Source: Elusimicrobiota bacterium
Lineage (GTDB): Bacteria > Elusimicrobiota > Elusimicrobia > FEN-1173
Direction of reading: 5' to 3'
NCBI GenBank assembly: GCA_016715645.1
Contig: JADJZR010000003.1
Location: 62,001-126,000 of the forward strand
DNA: 64,000 nucleotides
In this document: piece by piece, positions 12,801 to 25,200 of the stretch
How the letters are laid out: the number at the start of each line of letters is the position of its first letter
Position numbering within the stretch: the stretch's first letter is position 1
Translations under genes and position numbers: made by a program
Notes under the pieces: generated by a model
What the model saw: only the letters and a program-made list of their open reading frames with translations
Databases searched by the model: none
What the model was told of the DNA's origin: nothing

Positions 12801-13276
12801 GTCGTGTCCTGCCAAATCATCTCCCCCGCGTCCACCACGTTGTTGCGGTTCGCGTCATTAAACACCTGGCTGCCGCTCGTTCCCCGCACATCGCCCGTCG
12901 CGCCGCTCAACACGCCGTTACCGTCATACGTGTAGTTCACCGTCGTCGTCGTGTCTGACCGTTGCGTCCCACCCGCCGTGCTCGACACGTTCCTCGTCAC
13001 GCTCAAAATCACCTGCGCCTGACCCTGAATAACCCGATACGTGTTCGTCCCCGTAATCGTCGTGTCCTGCCAAATCATCTCCCCCGCGTCCACCACGTTG
13101 TTGCGGTTCGCGTCATTAAACACCTGGCTGCCGCTCGTTCCCCGCACATCGCCCGTCGCGCCGCTCAACACACCGTTACCGTCATACGTGTAGTTCACCG
13201 TCGTCGTCGTGTCTGACCGTTGCGTCCCACCCGCCGTGCTCGACACGTTTCGCGTCACGCTCAAAATCACCTGCGC
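3847..13276 (-). repeat. Homogeneous 258-bp tandem array, about 36.5 units
   Basis: A fixed point in the unit recurs at 3949, 4207, 4465, 4723, 4981, 5238 and so on to 13220: 36 intervals, 19 of 258 bases and 17 of 257. The 257-base intervals all lack one C of the CCCCC run (GGGGG on the coding strand) in ATCTCCCCCGCG. Otherwise the only differences I found are a CGA/AGA/AGG arginine codon (AGG near 9.13, 9.90 and 12.99 kb; AGA near 9.65, 12.23 and 12.48 kb) and one GGT/GGC at about 12,911, all synonymous. Each 86-residue unit holds the loop DANRNNVVDAGE, which fits the 12-position EF-hand pattern. Confidence 0.96.
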
Positions 13277-16200
13277 TTGACCCAAAACAACCACGTAATC
13301 GTTCTTCACTTCAAAAGTGGTTAATTGGACCACCCATCCCTCCGTTCGGCCATCACCACCATCTGTCCACACCTTGCTGTTGGACTCCCCTACCGTGTTG
13401 CCAATGGCACCCATCAATTGAGCCTTCTCGTTAAAGGAATACCGGACAATTGAGGTGGAAGAGTTATATCCGTGTTCGCCTTTGGGGATGGGAGTGAAAC
13501 CGGGTTTGCCGATTTCGCAGGCTCGGCCCTCTGTGACGCTTTTCACCACTTGGGCTTGGCCTAAAATAATGGCGTAGGTGTTTGTTGTTTTTGATAATGT
13601 CGGCTGGGTGATGAATTCGTCGGTCCAGGTTTCACCCGTATCCAGGATGCCGTTTCCGTTATCTCCAATGATGTTGCCGGCCGCATCTCGTTTTACTGTT
13701 TTGACGCGGCTGTTGGAATGGGTTTCCGTTTTTCCTTCCGCGTTGGCCAGTTGTCCTTGGCTGTTGTAACCATAAAACACAATAGAGTTGGAATAATTGT
13801 AGCCGTGCGCTGTGGCGTCTAACACAGCGACGATTTTACCCGAGGGATCCCGTTCTGCGGCCCAGCTTTTTGTTTCGCTGCGTCGCACCTGAAGCTGGCC
13901 CAAATACACGGTGTATTGGTTTGTCACCTTTGTGTAGGTCAGCTGGTCCACAAATTCATAAACCCAAGTTTCACCGGCATCCAAAATCCCGTTGCCGTTA
14001 TCACCCACAATTACATCGTCGTCTTTCCTTTTAAGCGTCTTGACTTTGTTGTTGGCCCAAATCTCCGTGGATCCAATACCATTCTCCAAAATGCCCCACA
14101 GGTTATACGCATTCTGCACCGTAGAAACCGATTTGTTATACCCGTGATCCGAATCGTTTTCAATCTTGGTAAACACATCGTTTGATAACGTGGCGGCCCA
14201 AGTCTGGGTGACGCTTTTGACCACCTTGCCTTCGCCATAATTGATGCCGTATGTGTTGACCACGTGCGAAACCGTCGGCTGGTTTACTAACTCATATTCC
14301 CAGACTTCGTTGTCGTCCCATTCGTCGTCTTTGTCCAGGTCGCCGACAATCACTCCCGCCGACCGTTTGGGCGTCCGAACCAAATTGTTGGAATAGACAT
14401 CGGTCGTGCCCTGCATGTCGATCAGTTGACCTTTGTCATTGTAGGCGTTGTACGTCGTCGCAATAGATTTGTTGTAACCGTGAACATGGCTCTGTGCAAT
14501 TTTTTTGATTTCTTTCTCCACATGGGTGGCCGACCATGTGGTGCTAATGGTTCTAACCACCTGGGCTTGGCCCTCTATGACGGCGTAGACGTTATCAACT
14601 TCCGAAACGCTCGGTTGATCAACAAATTCATACTGCCAGGTTTCATTATCGTCCAATTGATTATTTCCGTTGTCACCAACAATGTTTCCATTCGCATCGC
14701 GCAGGGGTGTTTTGACTTCGTTATTGGACTTAACCTCCGTTTTCCCCGTTGCGCCGGCGAGTTGGCCCTTTTCGTTATAGCTGTAGTTCACCGCGGATTT
14801 CGAATAGCTATACCCATGGCTTGTTGGTTCTTCGATCCTTAAAAACCCTGGCTTTCCCATCTCGCAGGCCCAGGTTTCTGTTACACTCTCGATTACCTGG
14901 GCTTGGCCCAAAATGATCCCGTATATATTTTTGACTTCAGAGACACTCGGCTGATCAACAAAATTAAAAGTCCAGCTTTCGCCGTCGTCGCGAATGAAGT
15001 CTTGGTCGGTATCGCCCCGAATAAATCCGTTTTGCCATTGCGGATTTCGAACGTCCAGGTTCGACCATACTTTCGATCCCCCCTGGGCACCCGTCAACTG
15101 CCCTTGGGCGTTAAACGAATAGACCACAGTGGTTTCCGTATAGTTGTATCCATGGGCGCCGGGATCGGTGCTTGACCCGTTCATGGGAGTGGCCCAGTTT
15201 TTGGTGAAACTCTTAACCACCTGGGCCTGGCCTTGAATAATCTTATAAGTATTAATCGTTTCAGAGTAAGACGGACGGTCGATGAAGGCCTTTTCCCAAA
15301 CTTCATTTTCTTCCTGGATATTGTTGTTATTTCTATCCCATTCAATAAGTCCGTTAGGGCGGCGTTTATAATCTAATACTTCAACGTTGGCCCATGTTTT
15401 CGAGCCGCCCGTGGCCGACAACATCTTCCCCCCGGGGCTAAAAGTGTATTGAACGTTCGTTTCGGAATATTGGTACCCGTGGGCAGAAGGATCCACTGTT
15501 TTGTAAAACAGCCCGTTAACCAACTGCGCCGACCAGTTTTTGGTCGCACTTTTTACAATTTGGGCCTGGCCCATAATGACAGCATAGGTGTTCACCACAT
15601 CAGACACGCTGGCCTGGTTGCTATAGGTAAATTGCCAGGTTTCGCTGTCTTCCTTTATGTTGTTCTTGTTCGTGTCTCCCTCAATCACCCCATCAACACG
15701 CAACGGCGTTTTAACTTTGTTGTTGGAATAAACGGCCGTGGAACCCGCCGCGCCAATCAGTTGGCCAACGGAGTTAAACCTATAGTCGACCGTCGTTTCG
15801 GAAAGACTGTATCCATGGTCGCTACTGGAGATCGGTGAAATCGTTCCCGAACCGTCACGCTCAGCCGACCGAGTGGTCGTAACGCTTCGAACCACCTGAG
15901 CTTGGCCCAAGGCCACCGTGTAATAGTTGGTTCCCGCAAATGTGGAATATTGGGACGTCACCGTTTCCACCGCGCCGTCCCGGTCCCGGTCATCAAGGAC
16001 CTGTGTTGTTTGAGCGCCGGAGGTTGTCCCCGTGGCCGAGACGAGCTGGCCCATGTCGTTGTAGGCGTAATCGGTTACGGAAATGCTTTTGCTGTAACCG
16101 TGGGCCGCGGAATCCGTTATCGCGGTAACATCTCCTCCCGCATACTGGGCGGCCCATGTGGTCGATTCGGTTTGGCCAATTTGGGCTTCCCCGGAAATAA

Positions 16201-19200
16201 TTTTGTAGGTGTTTTTTGTTTCAGAATAGGTGCTTTGAACTTCGTCTTCATAGCTCCACTGTTCGCCGTCGTCCAAATAGCCCAACCGGCCTGCGTCTCC
16301 CACTATACCGCCCTGGGCGTCGCGCTGAAGCGTTCTCACCAACTGAGTTGATTTCGTGACAGCTGTCCCATGGGCGCTCACCAACTGGCCGCCCATGTTG
16401 TAACTGGAATGAATGACCGAGAACGTATGGCTGAAGTTGGGTTGTCCTATTTCGATCTGTTGATAATCCTTGTCCGCCGCCCAAGTTTTGGTTTCGTTTC
16501 GCACCACCACCGCCTGGCCCCACAATACCGCGTAAAGCATATTTCCTTCCGAGACGCTGTACACCGTTTCCCATTCACCTTGGGACCGATCGTCCCCGAT
16601 GTCAACAACCCTATTTCGATTGGTATCTTTCTGTTGCCAGACCTTGTCCCAGCTTTGGCCCGACGACTTTCCTGTCGCGCCAATCAGTTGCCCCACGTTG
16701 TTGTATTGGTTGTCCATAACCGTTGTATTTTTGGCGTAATGGATGGCGTTCGCCGGTACACCGTTGGCGTCCACGGCCGTGTGCCCGCTGTAAGTTTCGG
16801 AATCCGTGGTGGACACATCCACCACCGCTTGGCCCCAGATAATAAGGTACGTGTTGTTTGTATTTGAAAATGTAATCGAATGAGTCCCGTCCGCGTTGGT
16901 AATAACGGTTTTGGCGGTGCTCCCACCCGTGGCATTCATCATCACGCCCCGTTGGTCGAAATCGTATTCAACATGCGATTGGCCTGTCGTCAAGCTAGTT
17001 GGGTTTTGGGGGACACCATTACCATCAACACTCCTAAACCCCGTGTAGGTGGTCGACGTTGTGTCTGCCCGTTTGACTTTGGCTTCCCCAAAGATAATCT
17101 CGTAGGTGTTGATAGTGTTGTTGAATGCAATCGTCTTTGTTCCATCCGCATGGCGGGTGGTGGACACCGTCGTATCCGTCCCATTCGCGTCCACCAGCTG
17201 TCCGCCAACTGAATAATCATAATTCACCACACTATCAACAACCGTCTCCACTGTCGGCACCAAATTTCCTCTCCCATCCGGAGCAAAACCCGATTGTGTT
17301 TTCGAACGGGTCGTGTGTCTCCCGATTCGATCAAACCCGCCCACCAGAACATGGTCATCTTCGGAAGTAAATTCGGTAAACACTTTTAACGACGTCAGTT
17401 GTCCCGCCAGAACACCATAGGCCTCGTTCGATTGGGCATCGGACTTTTTAAACTCCACATCCGCCGCATCAATGTTCCCGTCGCCGTTAAGATCCGACGT
17501 TGACATCACAGCCAACGTCGTCGTCCCGTTGGACGACCCCATCGCCGCCATCATGACCCCTTCTTTGGAATAAACGTAATCCAACCGGTTGTTGGTGGTT
17601 GTCTCGTTAACCGGATTGATCGGAATGCCAGTTGAGTCGTCGACTTCATCGTATCCGCTGTAACTGGTACTGCGAGTGATCGACACCAACGATTGGGCCA
17701 CGCCTTGGAGAACGGCAAACGTGGTCTTCCCGGAACTCGTGGTAATCCCGTAGACACCCTCACTCTCATACCCGTCCAAGGGGTCAATCTGACCGCTTCC
17801 GTTGGTGTCCACCCGGTCTTGATCGGGAGTAATGAAGCCGTCCCCGTTTTGGTCAATCACGTTCATGACCAACCCACGGGTGGTCGACGCATTCGTGCCC
17901 CGCGCCCCGCTCAATTGGCCCAACGCGTTGCAAATAAAGTCCGTGGTGGATGTGCTCGTGGTTTGGGTGGCCGCGTCCTGGGGAACCCCGTTCGCCTCGG
18001 TTGTAAACCCGCTGTATTGCGTCGCCGAACTTTGGCTGGACAACGCAATAGACTGCCCCCACAGAACCCCATGGACCGTCGAGGAGTTTGAAATCGTCAC
18101 CGCCTCTACCTGCATGTAGTCGAATTCGTCTTGTTGGTCGACATTGTTGTCATTGTTCGTGTCCACTCGGTCCAAATAGTCAATTCGTTTATCGTTATTT
18201 AAATCACGGGGAGTCAAAACCGATTCGCGGGTGGTTCCCGCGCTTTGAGTGACCGCCCCTGACACCCGGCCACGGTTGTCAAACCGGTAATCGGTGGTGC
18301 TATCCGTTTCGGTCACAGACGCGGGGACAGTTTCCCCGCTGGCGTTAATCCGATGACCTAAATTCTCCGTGGAATGGCCCACCGACCGAATCACCTGGGC
18401 TTGCCCCGCCAAAATCACATACGTATTGGTAGCGCTGTTGGTGTTGAGAAGCTGCAGTGGTTCGGTTTCATACCCGTCTTCGTCGTCAATCCCAGGGATA
18501 TCGTTGGTGTCCACGCGGTCCGCTTCCGTAATCCGTCCGTCGCCGTTCTGGTCCACTGCTTGAACCACCCCGTTAATCGACGACCCCGTCACGAAGCCCG
18601 TGGCCGACACCAACTGGCCTTGGGCGTTGTGGGTGTAATTCACCACGGTCGTGGAATCCGTCACCGATCGTGCATTAAGGGGTATCCCTTGATCGTTAAC
18701 CGACGAGTAACCTCCATATCCGGTCGAAACACTGGTGGTTTGCGTCACCACCGCTTGGCCCCCCACCACCCGGTAGACGTTGACCACGTCCGTTAACGTC
18801 AACCCCTCGTCGTCTTCCGTCGCAAACGGATCTTGATCGTTCACTTCGCCGTTACCGTTCTCGTCCGTGCGGTCCGCCGGGCTGATAAAGTTATCGCTGT
18901 TCTGATCCGTCACTTGCCGAACCAAATTGCGTGTCGCTCCCTTTGACAATCCTTCCGCGTGCGCCAATCGACCCCACTCATCATACTGGTAAGCCACGAA
19001 CGAATGGTTCGTGGACACTGTTTTCGCACCGAGGGGAGTTCCGTCGCTGTCCAGGTTTTCGTATTGGGAATAGTCGGTCGTGGTCGTGTCTGACCTCTTC
19101 ACCTGGGCCTGGCCCAACACCATAATAAACTGGTCTTCACTGGTGAATTTCGAGATATTTTTCACTTCATCATAGGCGTACCCTTCGTCCGCGTCGATCT

Positions 19201-22200
19201 CTCCGTCGCCGTCCTCATCGATCCGATCGTGGGTATCGATTTCCCCGTCCTTGTTCACGTCCCGGATCTGATAAACTCGATTCGTCGTTTGGCCTTCCCC
19301 GCTCCGCACAGCCCCCATCACTAAACCGTTGTCGTCCAACATGTTCGTTTGAACGCTCACGCTCGTTGTCACCGTGGCCGGATCCACCGGCAACCCGTTA
19401 TCACCTACGCTCTCATACCCCCCATACGATGTGGATAGGGTTCGGACCTCTTTTTGCTGAGCTTGCCCGGACGCAACAACAAAATCCGTCTCCGTTCCAA
19501 ACGTTGAAATGTTCACCACCTCTTCATAACGAAACGCGTCCGCTAGACCGTCTCCGTCCGAATCGAACCGATCGTCGTCGTTCACCTCACCATCATTGTT
19601 TAAGTCCAACGCCTTCAACACCAACCCCTCCGTCCGACCGGACCCGGTCCCCGTGGCGAACACCAACCGACCGGTCCCATCGTAGACATACTGGGTTTCT
19701 GTGGTTTGGTGAGTTGTGTTTTTAGCGTCCGTGGGCAGACCGTCCGCCGACAGCGTTGTGTATCCAGAATAATTATCCGACTCGCTCGTCGATTTCGCCA
19801 ACAATCCTTTCCCGTTCACCACGCGATACGTGTTGGTGTTGTTGCTCACAGACAACGACACGCTCCCGTCCGTGTGCCGCGTTATCCCCCGACTGTCGCC
19901 CCCGCCCGTCATCCGAACCAGCCCACCCGTCGCGTTGTAAAAATTGTGGGTCCAGGAGGTACCCGTCACCACGTTCATTGCGTCCGCGGGCAGCTGGATC
20001 GTCCCAAGCATCCCCAACGGCGATGGCACTGTCCCCCATTGGGTATACCCGGCGTAGTTGGTGGTTTGGTTAGTGCTTTTCGAAAGTTTCGCCTGCCCTT
20101 GGATTACCACATATTGTTGATCCAAGGTCCCCACCACAACTCCAGTCGACACAGGGTCTGCCACGCCGTTCGTGTATCCCCGAGTCTGCGTCACATACTC
20201 GCCCGTCCCTGTTGCCCCCAGCGTGCGCCCTTTGTCGTCATACCGATAATCCGTTCGAACCACCTGGTCGGTGGTCGTCCCCGCCGGGGTTCGCATTACC
20301 GATGTCGTCAACGTCGATTCCAACTTTACTTCCAACCCGATCACCGTATACCGTTGGGTCATGTCCCCCGTGTTCCACCCCGCCAACACTGTTTCGGCCT
20401 GGTCTTCCGCCTCGTCACCGTCCGCGTCCACCCACACCACTTCTCCCGCGTCCACTTTCCCGTCCGCGGCCAGATCTCCCTCATAGGCTTCGCTAACCTC
20501 GGAAACCAGCGTGGGGGCCGCCCCCCCGGCAACCGGAGTTATGTCCCAGAACAACTCCCAATCGTTGACTTGCAGGGCCAACTCCATATCGCTTTCCAAA
20601 CCGGCGCCCCTTAACAGTTTGTCCACTTGTTCCAACAAAACCTGGCCATCAGCAGGGTCTTCTCGATTACCATTTTCAGGACCAGTCCAGATAGCCGGCT
20701 CTTTAATCCCTCGGTTCTCCTCGTCCGGGCCTTCGCCTTGATCGAAAGATCGATTTGGGGAGACATCTGCTTCGGTGACGGTGACATCACCATTCGGCGA
20801 TGTCACCTCCAACCGTATCCGTCGATTCCCATCGGATTCCTGCTGAATGACAAATTCAAAACGGGTTCCGTCCATTTGCACAACGACAGTCCGACCGTCC
20901 TCATAGACAATCGTCTTGTCTGAACTCATAAGGGTTCCGTCCGCAGCGAACCGTTTTATCTCTGTAAACTGAGCCCCATCATCAAGGACCATCTTTCTAA
21001 CCTCTTCTGTGGTTCCGTCCGGTTTAACGACAATCACACGTCCGTCCGGCCGTTTGGTGGTTCGGGTCACCGATTCCGTCCCGTCCACCGTTGTACGGGT
21101 GAGAACGATCTGCACGGTCCCGTTCGTAAACCTTTTGGCCCCTCTTGTTTCATGTGACCCATCGAGAAACGTCCTTGTTCGTTCCATAATTTGACCGTCC
21201 GGCACATCTCGAACAACCTGTTCCTCCCGGGTTCCGTCTTCAAGAATTTTCACCGTCCGCCCGTTCGGATACACATGGATCACAGTCGAATCGAGGAGAA
21301 CCCCGTCCATATCAAACCGCTTGGATTCTGTAACCTCCGCGCCGTCTTCTGCCCACGTTCTCTTTTCCACGCGGCTTCCGTCCGGATTGACGATAACCAC
21401 CCGACGATCCGGGTAACGGGTCGTCTTCGTCACCGCCATCACCCCCGTGGCCGACGTGTGTTCCACTGTTATTTCTTCGCGACCATCCGCAAACCGTTGC
21501 GACACCTGTCGTTCGGTGGACCCGTCCGAATACGTCCGCACCACGGTTCGCGGAGCCAACCAGCCGTCCCGCCAAAGATGTTCCGGATCGCTCACCGCCA
21601 TTTCCGTTCCCAAAATGAAAGCTTCTCCCTCAGCTCCTTTCACCTTCGCGTCCGGGTGATAGGTGTAAACCGTCGCCAAGACCGTTCGATTGGTCGACCC
21701 TTCCAGCGTTTGCGCCGAACTGTCCCCGACCGTCGCCATCACTTTCATTTCCCCGTTCACGGACCCCATCAACTGATAGGTCCGGTTCGTCGTCAGGTTG
21801 CCGTATCCGTCGTCCGATACCCCGTCCGCAACGCTGTATCCCGAAATCGACCGCGCCTGGGCGTCGGTTTCGTAGAACGTGGTCGTAAAGGTTGTGTTGA
21901 CCGTCCGCCCAGGCACCTCCCCTCCTGCCGCCTCCTGCAAAGATTCCTGAAACAGCATATCCAGCGTGCCGTTTTTAACCCCATGAACCTGCCGCGTTTG
22001 ACCCGTCGATACAGAACCCGCCACCAGTTGGTCCACATCCCCGTCCTGGTCTGTGTCCGTCCACACCGGGGCTCCAAAAAAGCGAGAACTCCCCGTCGTT
22101 TCCGATCCCAGCAAAACGTCCGTCGATTCGTCGTAACGATACGTCTGTACGTCGTTCGACCCTGTCCGCGAACCGTCCGCCATCAGGGTCGCACCCTCGC

Positions 22201-25200
22201 TGGTTTGCTTCAGTATCTGCCCTTTACGGTTATATTCTAAATCCACAACCGTTCGTTGATCTTCCACGCCTCGCTCGGAATCGTTCGTGCGATCCTCGTA
22301 ATGAACCATCTGGCCATTGGTGTTGTAGGATATGTTCGTCCGAAGAATTTCGGACACTTTGCTCAAAATCACCTGCACCGATGTCTCCGCCAACCGCCCG
22401 TTCTCAAACCAATTCAGCAGAATTTGCCCCGCCGCCAATCCGGTCCGCTCCGATTCCGCTTTTAAGGCCTCCTTGAGCGCCAAGGCCGACACCTCATTCC
22501 CGTCCAGCCTGAACTGCCGGCTTTCCATGCGCCCGCCCTGGGTCACCTCCGTCAACGTCCCTGTCCGTTTCCCCCGCACATCGTAGATGACATTCTTCAA
22601 CACCGTTTTCGTAAACGACCCATCCGCCAAATACGTTGTCTCCTCCGACCGCACCACACGGTTTAGCGAATCGTAGGTGATCCCCCGGGTTTCCGATATG
22701 GACGTTTGATCGACACTTTCCACCACGCTCTCCGCGTCAATCAGTTTCTCCGCCAGCAAATCGCCCAACGATTTCCCAGGATTCAGATCCAACAACGCGG
22801 CCTTCTGCAACGCGCTCAGGACCTTTCCCCCCTTTTTGAAAACCAACCGGGATTCTTGCCCTTTTTTATTGATCACGTTCGTCGTATCCACCACTCGACC
22901 CGCCGCATCATATTTCATGTCCGACGTCCAGGTCGTTACTGTCAAGCCATTTTGGGTTGTCTCCTCTTTTTGGCCCACCACTTGGCCCAAATCGTTGTAA
23001 ATCATTCCATCGCGAACCACCCGTTGATGCTCGTCATAATTCATCCCCAACCGATGAACGTCCAAAATGACCTTCACCTGTTGTCCAATCTCGTTGTAAT
23101 CGATTTTGTCTGTCTTTGTCCGAACCAACAACGTCCGGTCCGCCAGGTTAAACAACGTGTCCAAATAGCTTGTCAACCGGTTAAACGCGTCGTAAATCAT
23201 GTTTGATCGAACCATCCGCGTCTCTTCCACAAACAAGCTAGACCCCGCCGGCAACGACCGCAATCCTTCGTCCGGATCACCCGAAATCGGACCCGCCGCG
23301 ACCTGAGCCAGCTGGCCAGGCAGTGGTAATACCCCTTCGCCCCACACCCGTTCCAACAACTCCGCCGCCGCATCGCCCACCGCCGCGAACAACGAAACCG
23401 TCGATTGGCTTAAGAGAGCCGCCAGCGTACCAACCGTCTTCGCCACCGATTCCACAAATTCAGCCCACACCCCCTCCCCCACGCCCTCCCCCGCCGGCAC
23501 CGCCTGTTCCAACGAATCTGTCGACAGACCCTCCGGTTTCACCGTTTCTTCCTCCGTGCCGCCTTCTAAAACCGTTTCCGCCCAACCTTTTAACAGGCCC
23601 ACCACCTGCCCCAACGACGAACCCACCCGCCCTTGCATCACATTTAACCATTGCCCCAACGCTTTAAGGTTGGCCTGATCCGTGGCAGGGGAAACATCAA
23701 TGTCCACCACCTCTGGAACAACCCCCGCCACGACATCCGCCCCCGTTACCGGGGAAACCGCCGCTGTAACCGCTCCTTCGATTTCCACCACGGGCGCCAC
23801 CGGCGGCAGCTCGGATTTTTTGCCCACGCTCAGCCCCGTCTCAATCATCCCTTTCTGGAGCGACAATTCGTTATACACGATCCCCGCCACCGTCGCGATC
23901 TTGACCACCTGATCCGTGGGCGCCAACGTTTTGTTCGCCAGCGCAACTTTCTGGTCGGCGTCCAATTCGTTCCATTTATAGGATTCGCCTTCCAGAGTCA
24001 ACGTCTCTCCGCCGAACTGAACTTCCGTATACTGTTTCGACCGGTCAAACTCGTCGTACGTCGTCCCCTCTTGGATCTGAGTATTGACCGTGTTCAACTC
24101 CACCCCGCCGCGCGTGTCCTGCACGTGATTGACCCGCTCCAAGTAAACCTGTCGATTCAAGCCGTCGTGAGCCGCCACCACCGTCGATTCCGTCACCAAC
24201 CCCGCCGTCGCGCTGTTCAACACCCGCTCGTTGTGCCAAACTGTCCGGGAATTGCCGTCGTATTCGACCCCGGTACGAATCGTCGTCACAACCCCCTGAC
24301 CGGCGCGAGACAACACCTGCGTGTCCGAGTCCACCCGACCAAAATTATCAAAGACCGTCCCCGTCCAGTCTGCCGTATACCCCACCCCGTTGTCCGTCCC
24401 CACACGCAGATAGTGCGCCACGTCCCCGTACTGGTTGTAGGCGGTCTCGCTTTGGACGTAATTCTGGGCCGTCGAAACCGACGCGACGATTTGAGCCCCC
24501 TCAAGATCAAAAACGAGCCCCCCCAGCTCAATCGCTCCACCTTCCAGTAAATCGATTTGATCCTCTTCCGACAGACTCGACCAGGCCACCAACGTTTCTC
24601 CCACCACCGCACCCATCAAACCCAAATCGTCAAACCCTTTCGATTCCCCCCCCACCACAAACGTTAAATTTTTCAACCAGTCCAATTTTTGCCCTGCTTC
24701 CAACAACGACCAGGTTGAAGGGAGCGCCAAAGTCTCCACGCTTTTGCCCGACTGGCTTTCCGATTGGCTTAATCCTTTTTGTCGCCCCAACAAATCGTAG
24801 GTCGCCCCCGACATCTGGGTCGTCGATGTCAGTTCAAACGCCCCGCCTAATCCTTCCGTCACCGTGGTTTGATCCGACGTCTTGATCTGACCCAACTCGT
24901 TGTATGTCCCGTTGCTCCATTCCACGGTGCGCGTTCGATCCCGCAACATCGACCCGTTCGTGTCGAAATTCGTCACCTGCTGGGTCTCCTGACTATTCAT
25001 TAAATGCCCATTCACGTCATACACGATTGGCGTTTTGGTCGACTGTGTTACGGTTTTTAGACCGTCCGGCTGGGTTTCTTCCACCCGTTCCACCGTACCC
25101 CCCACCAGACCCGCATGGTTGTAAACAGTTTGACTGTGAACGGTCTCCGTTACCACGCCCAACGCAGACGTGTCCTTCTGGTTGTAAGTGCTCGATCGGC

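Noticed and set aside
3949..13216. Series of 76- to 84-codon plus-strand ORFs repeating every 258 bases
   Set aside because: They repeat exactly with the minus-strand unit and encode only R/H-rich shadow sequence.
3847..13276. CRISPR-like array
   Set aside because: Units are 258 bases, contiguous and identical, with no spacers and no cas genes; they encode protein repeats.
1..13276. Diversity-generating retroelement target
   Set aside because: No reverse transcriptase or template repeat is seen, and the variation between units is silent, not adenine-directed replacement.
23323..23667. Proline-rich plus-strand ORF of 114 codons
   Set aside because: It is the antisense of the Gly/Ala-rich insert of the giant protein, with no support for expression.
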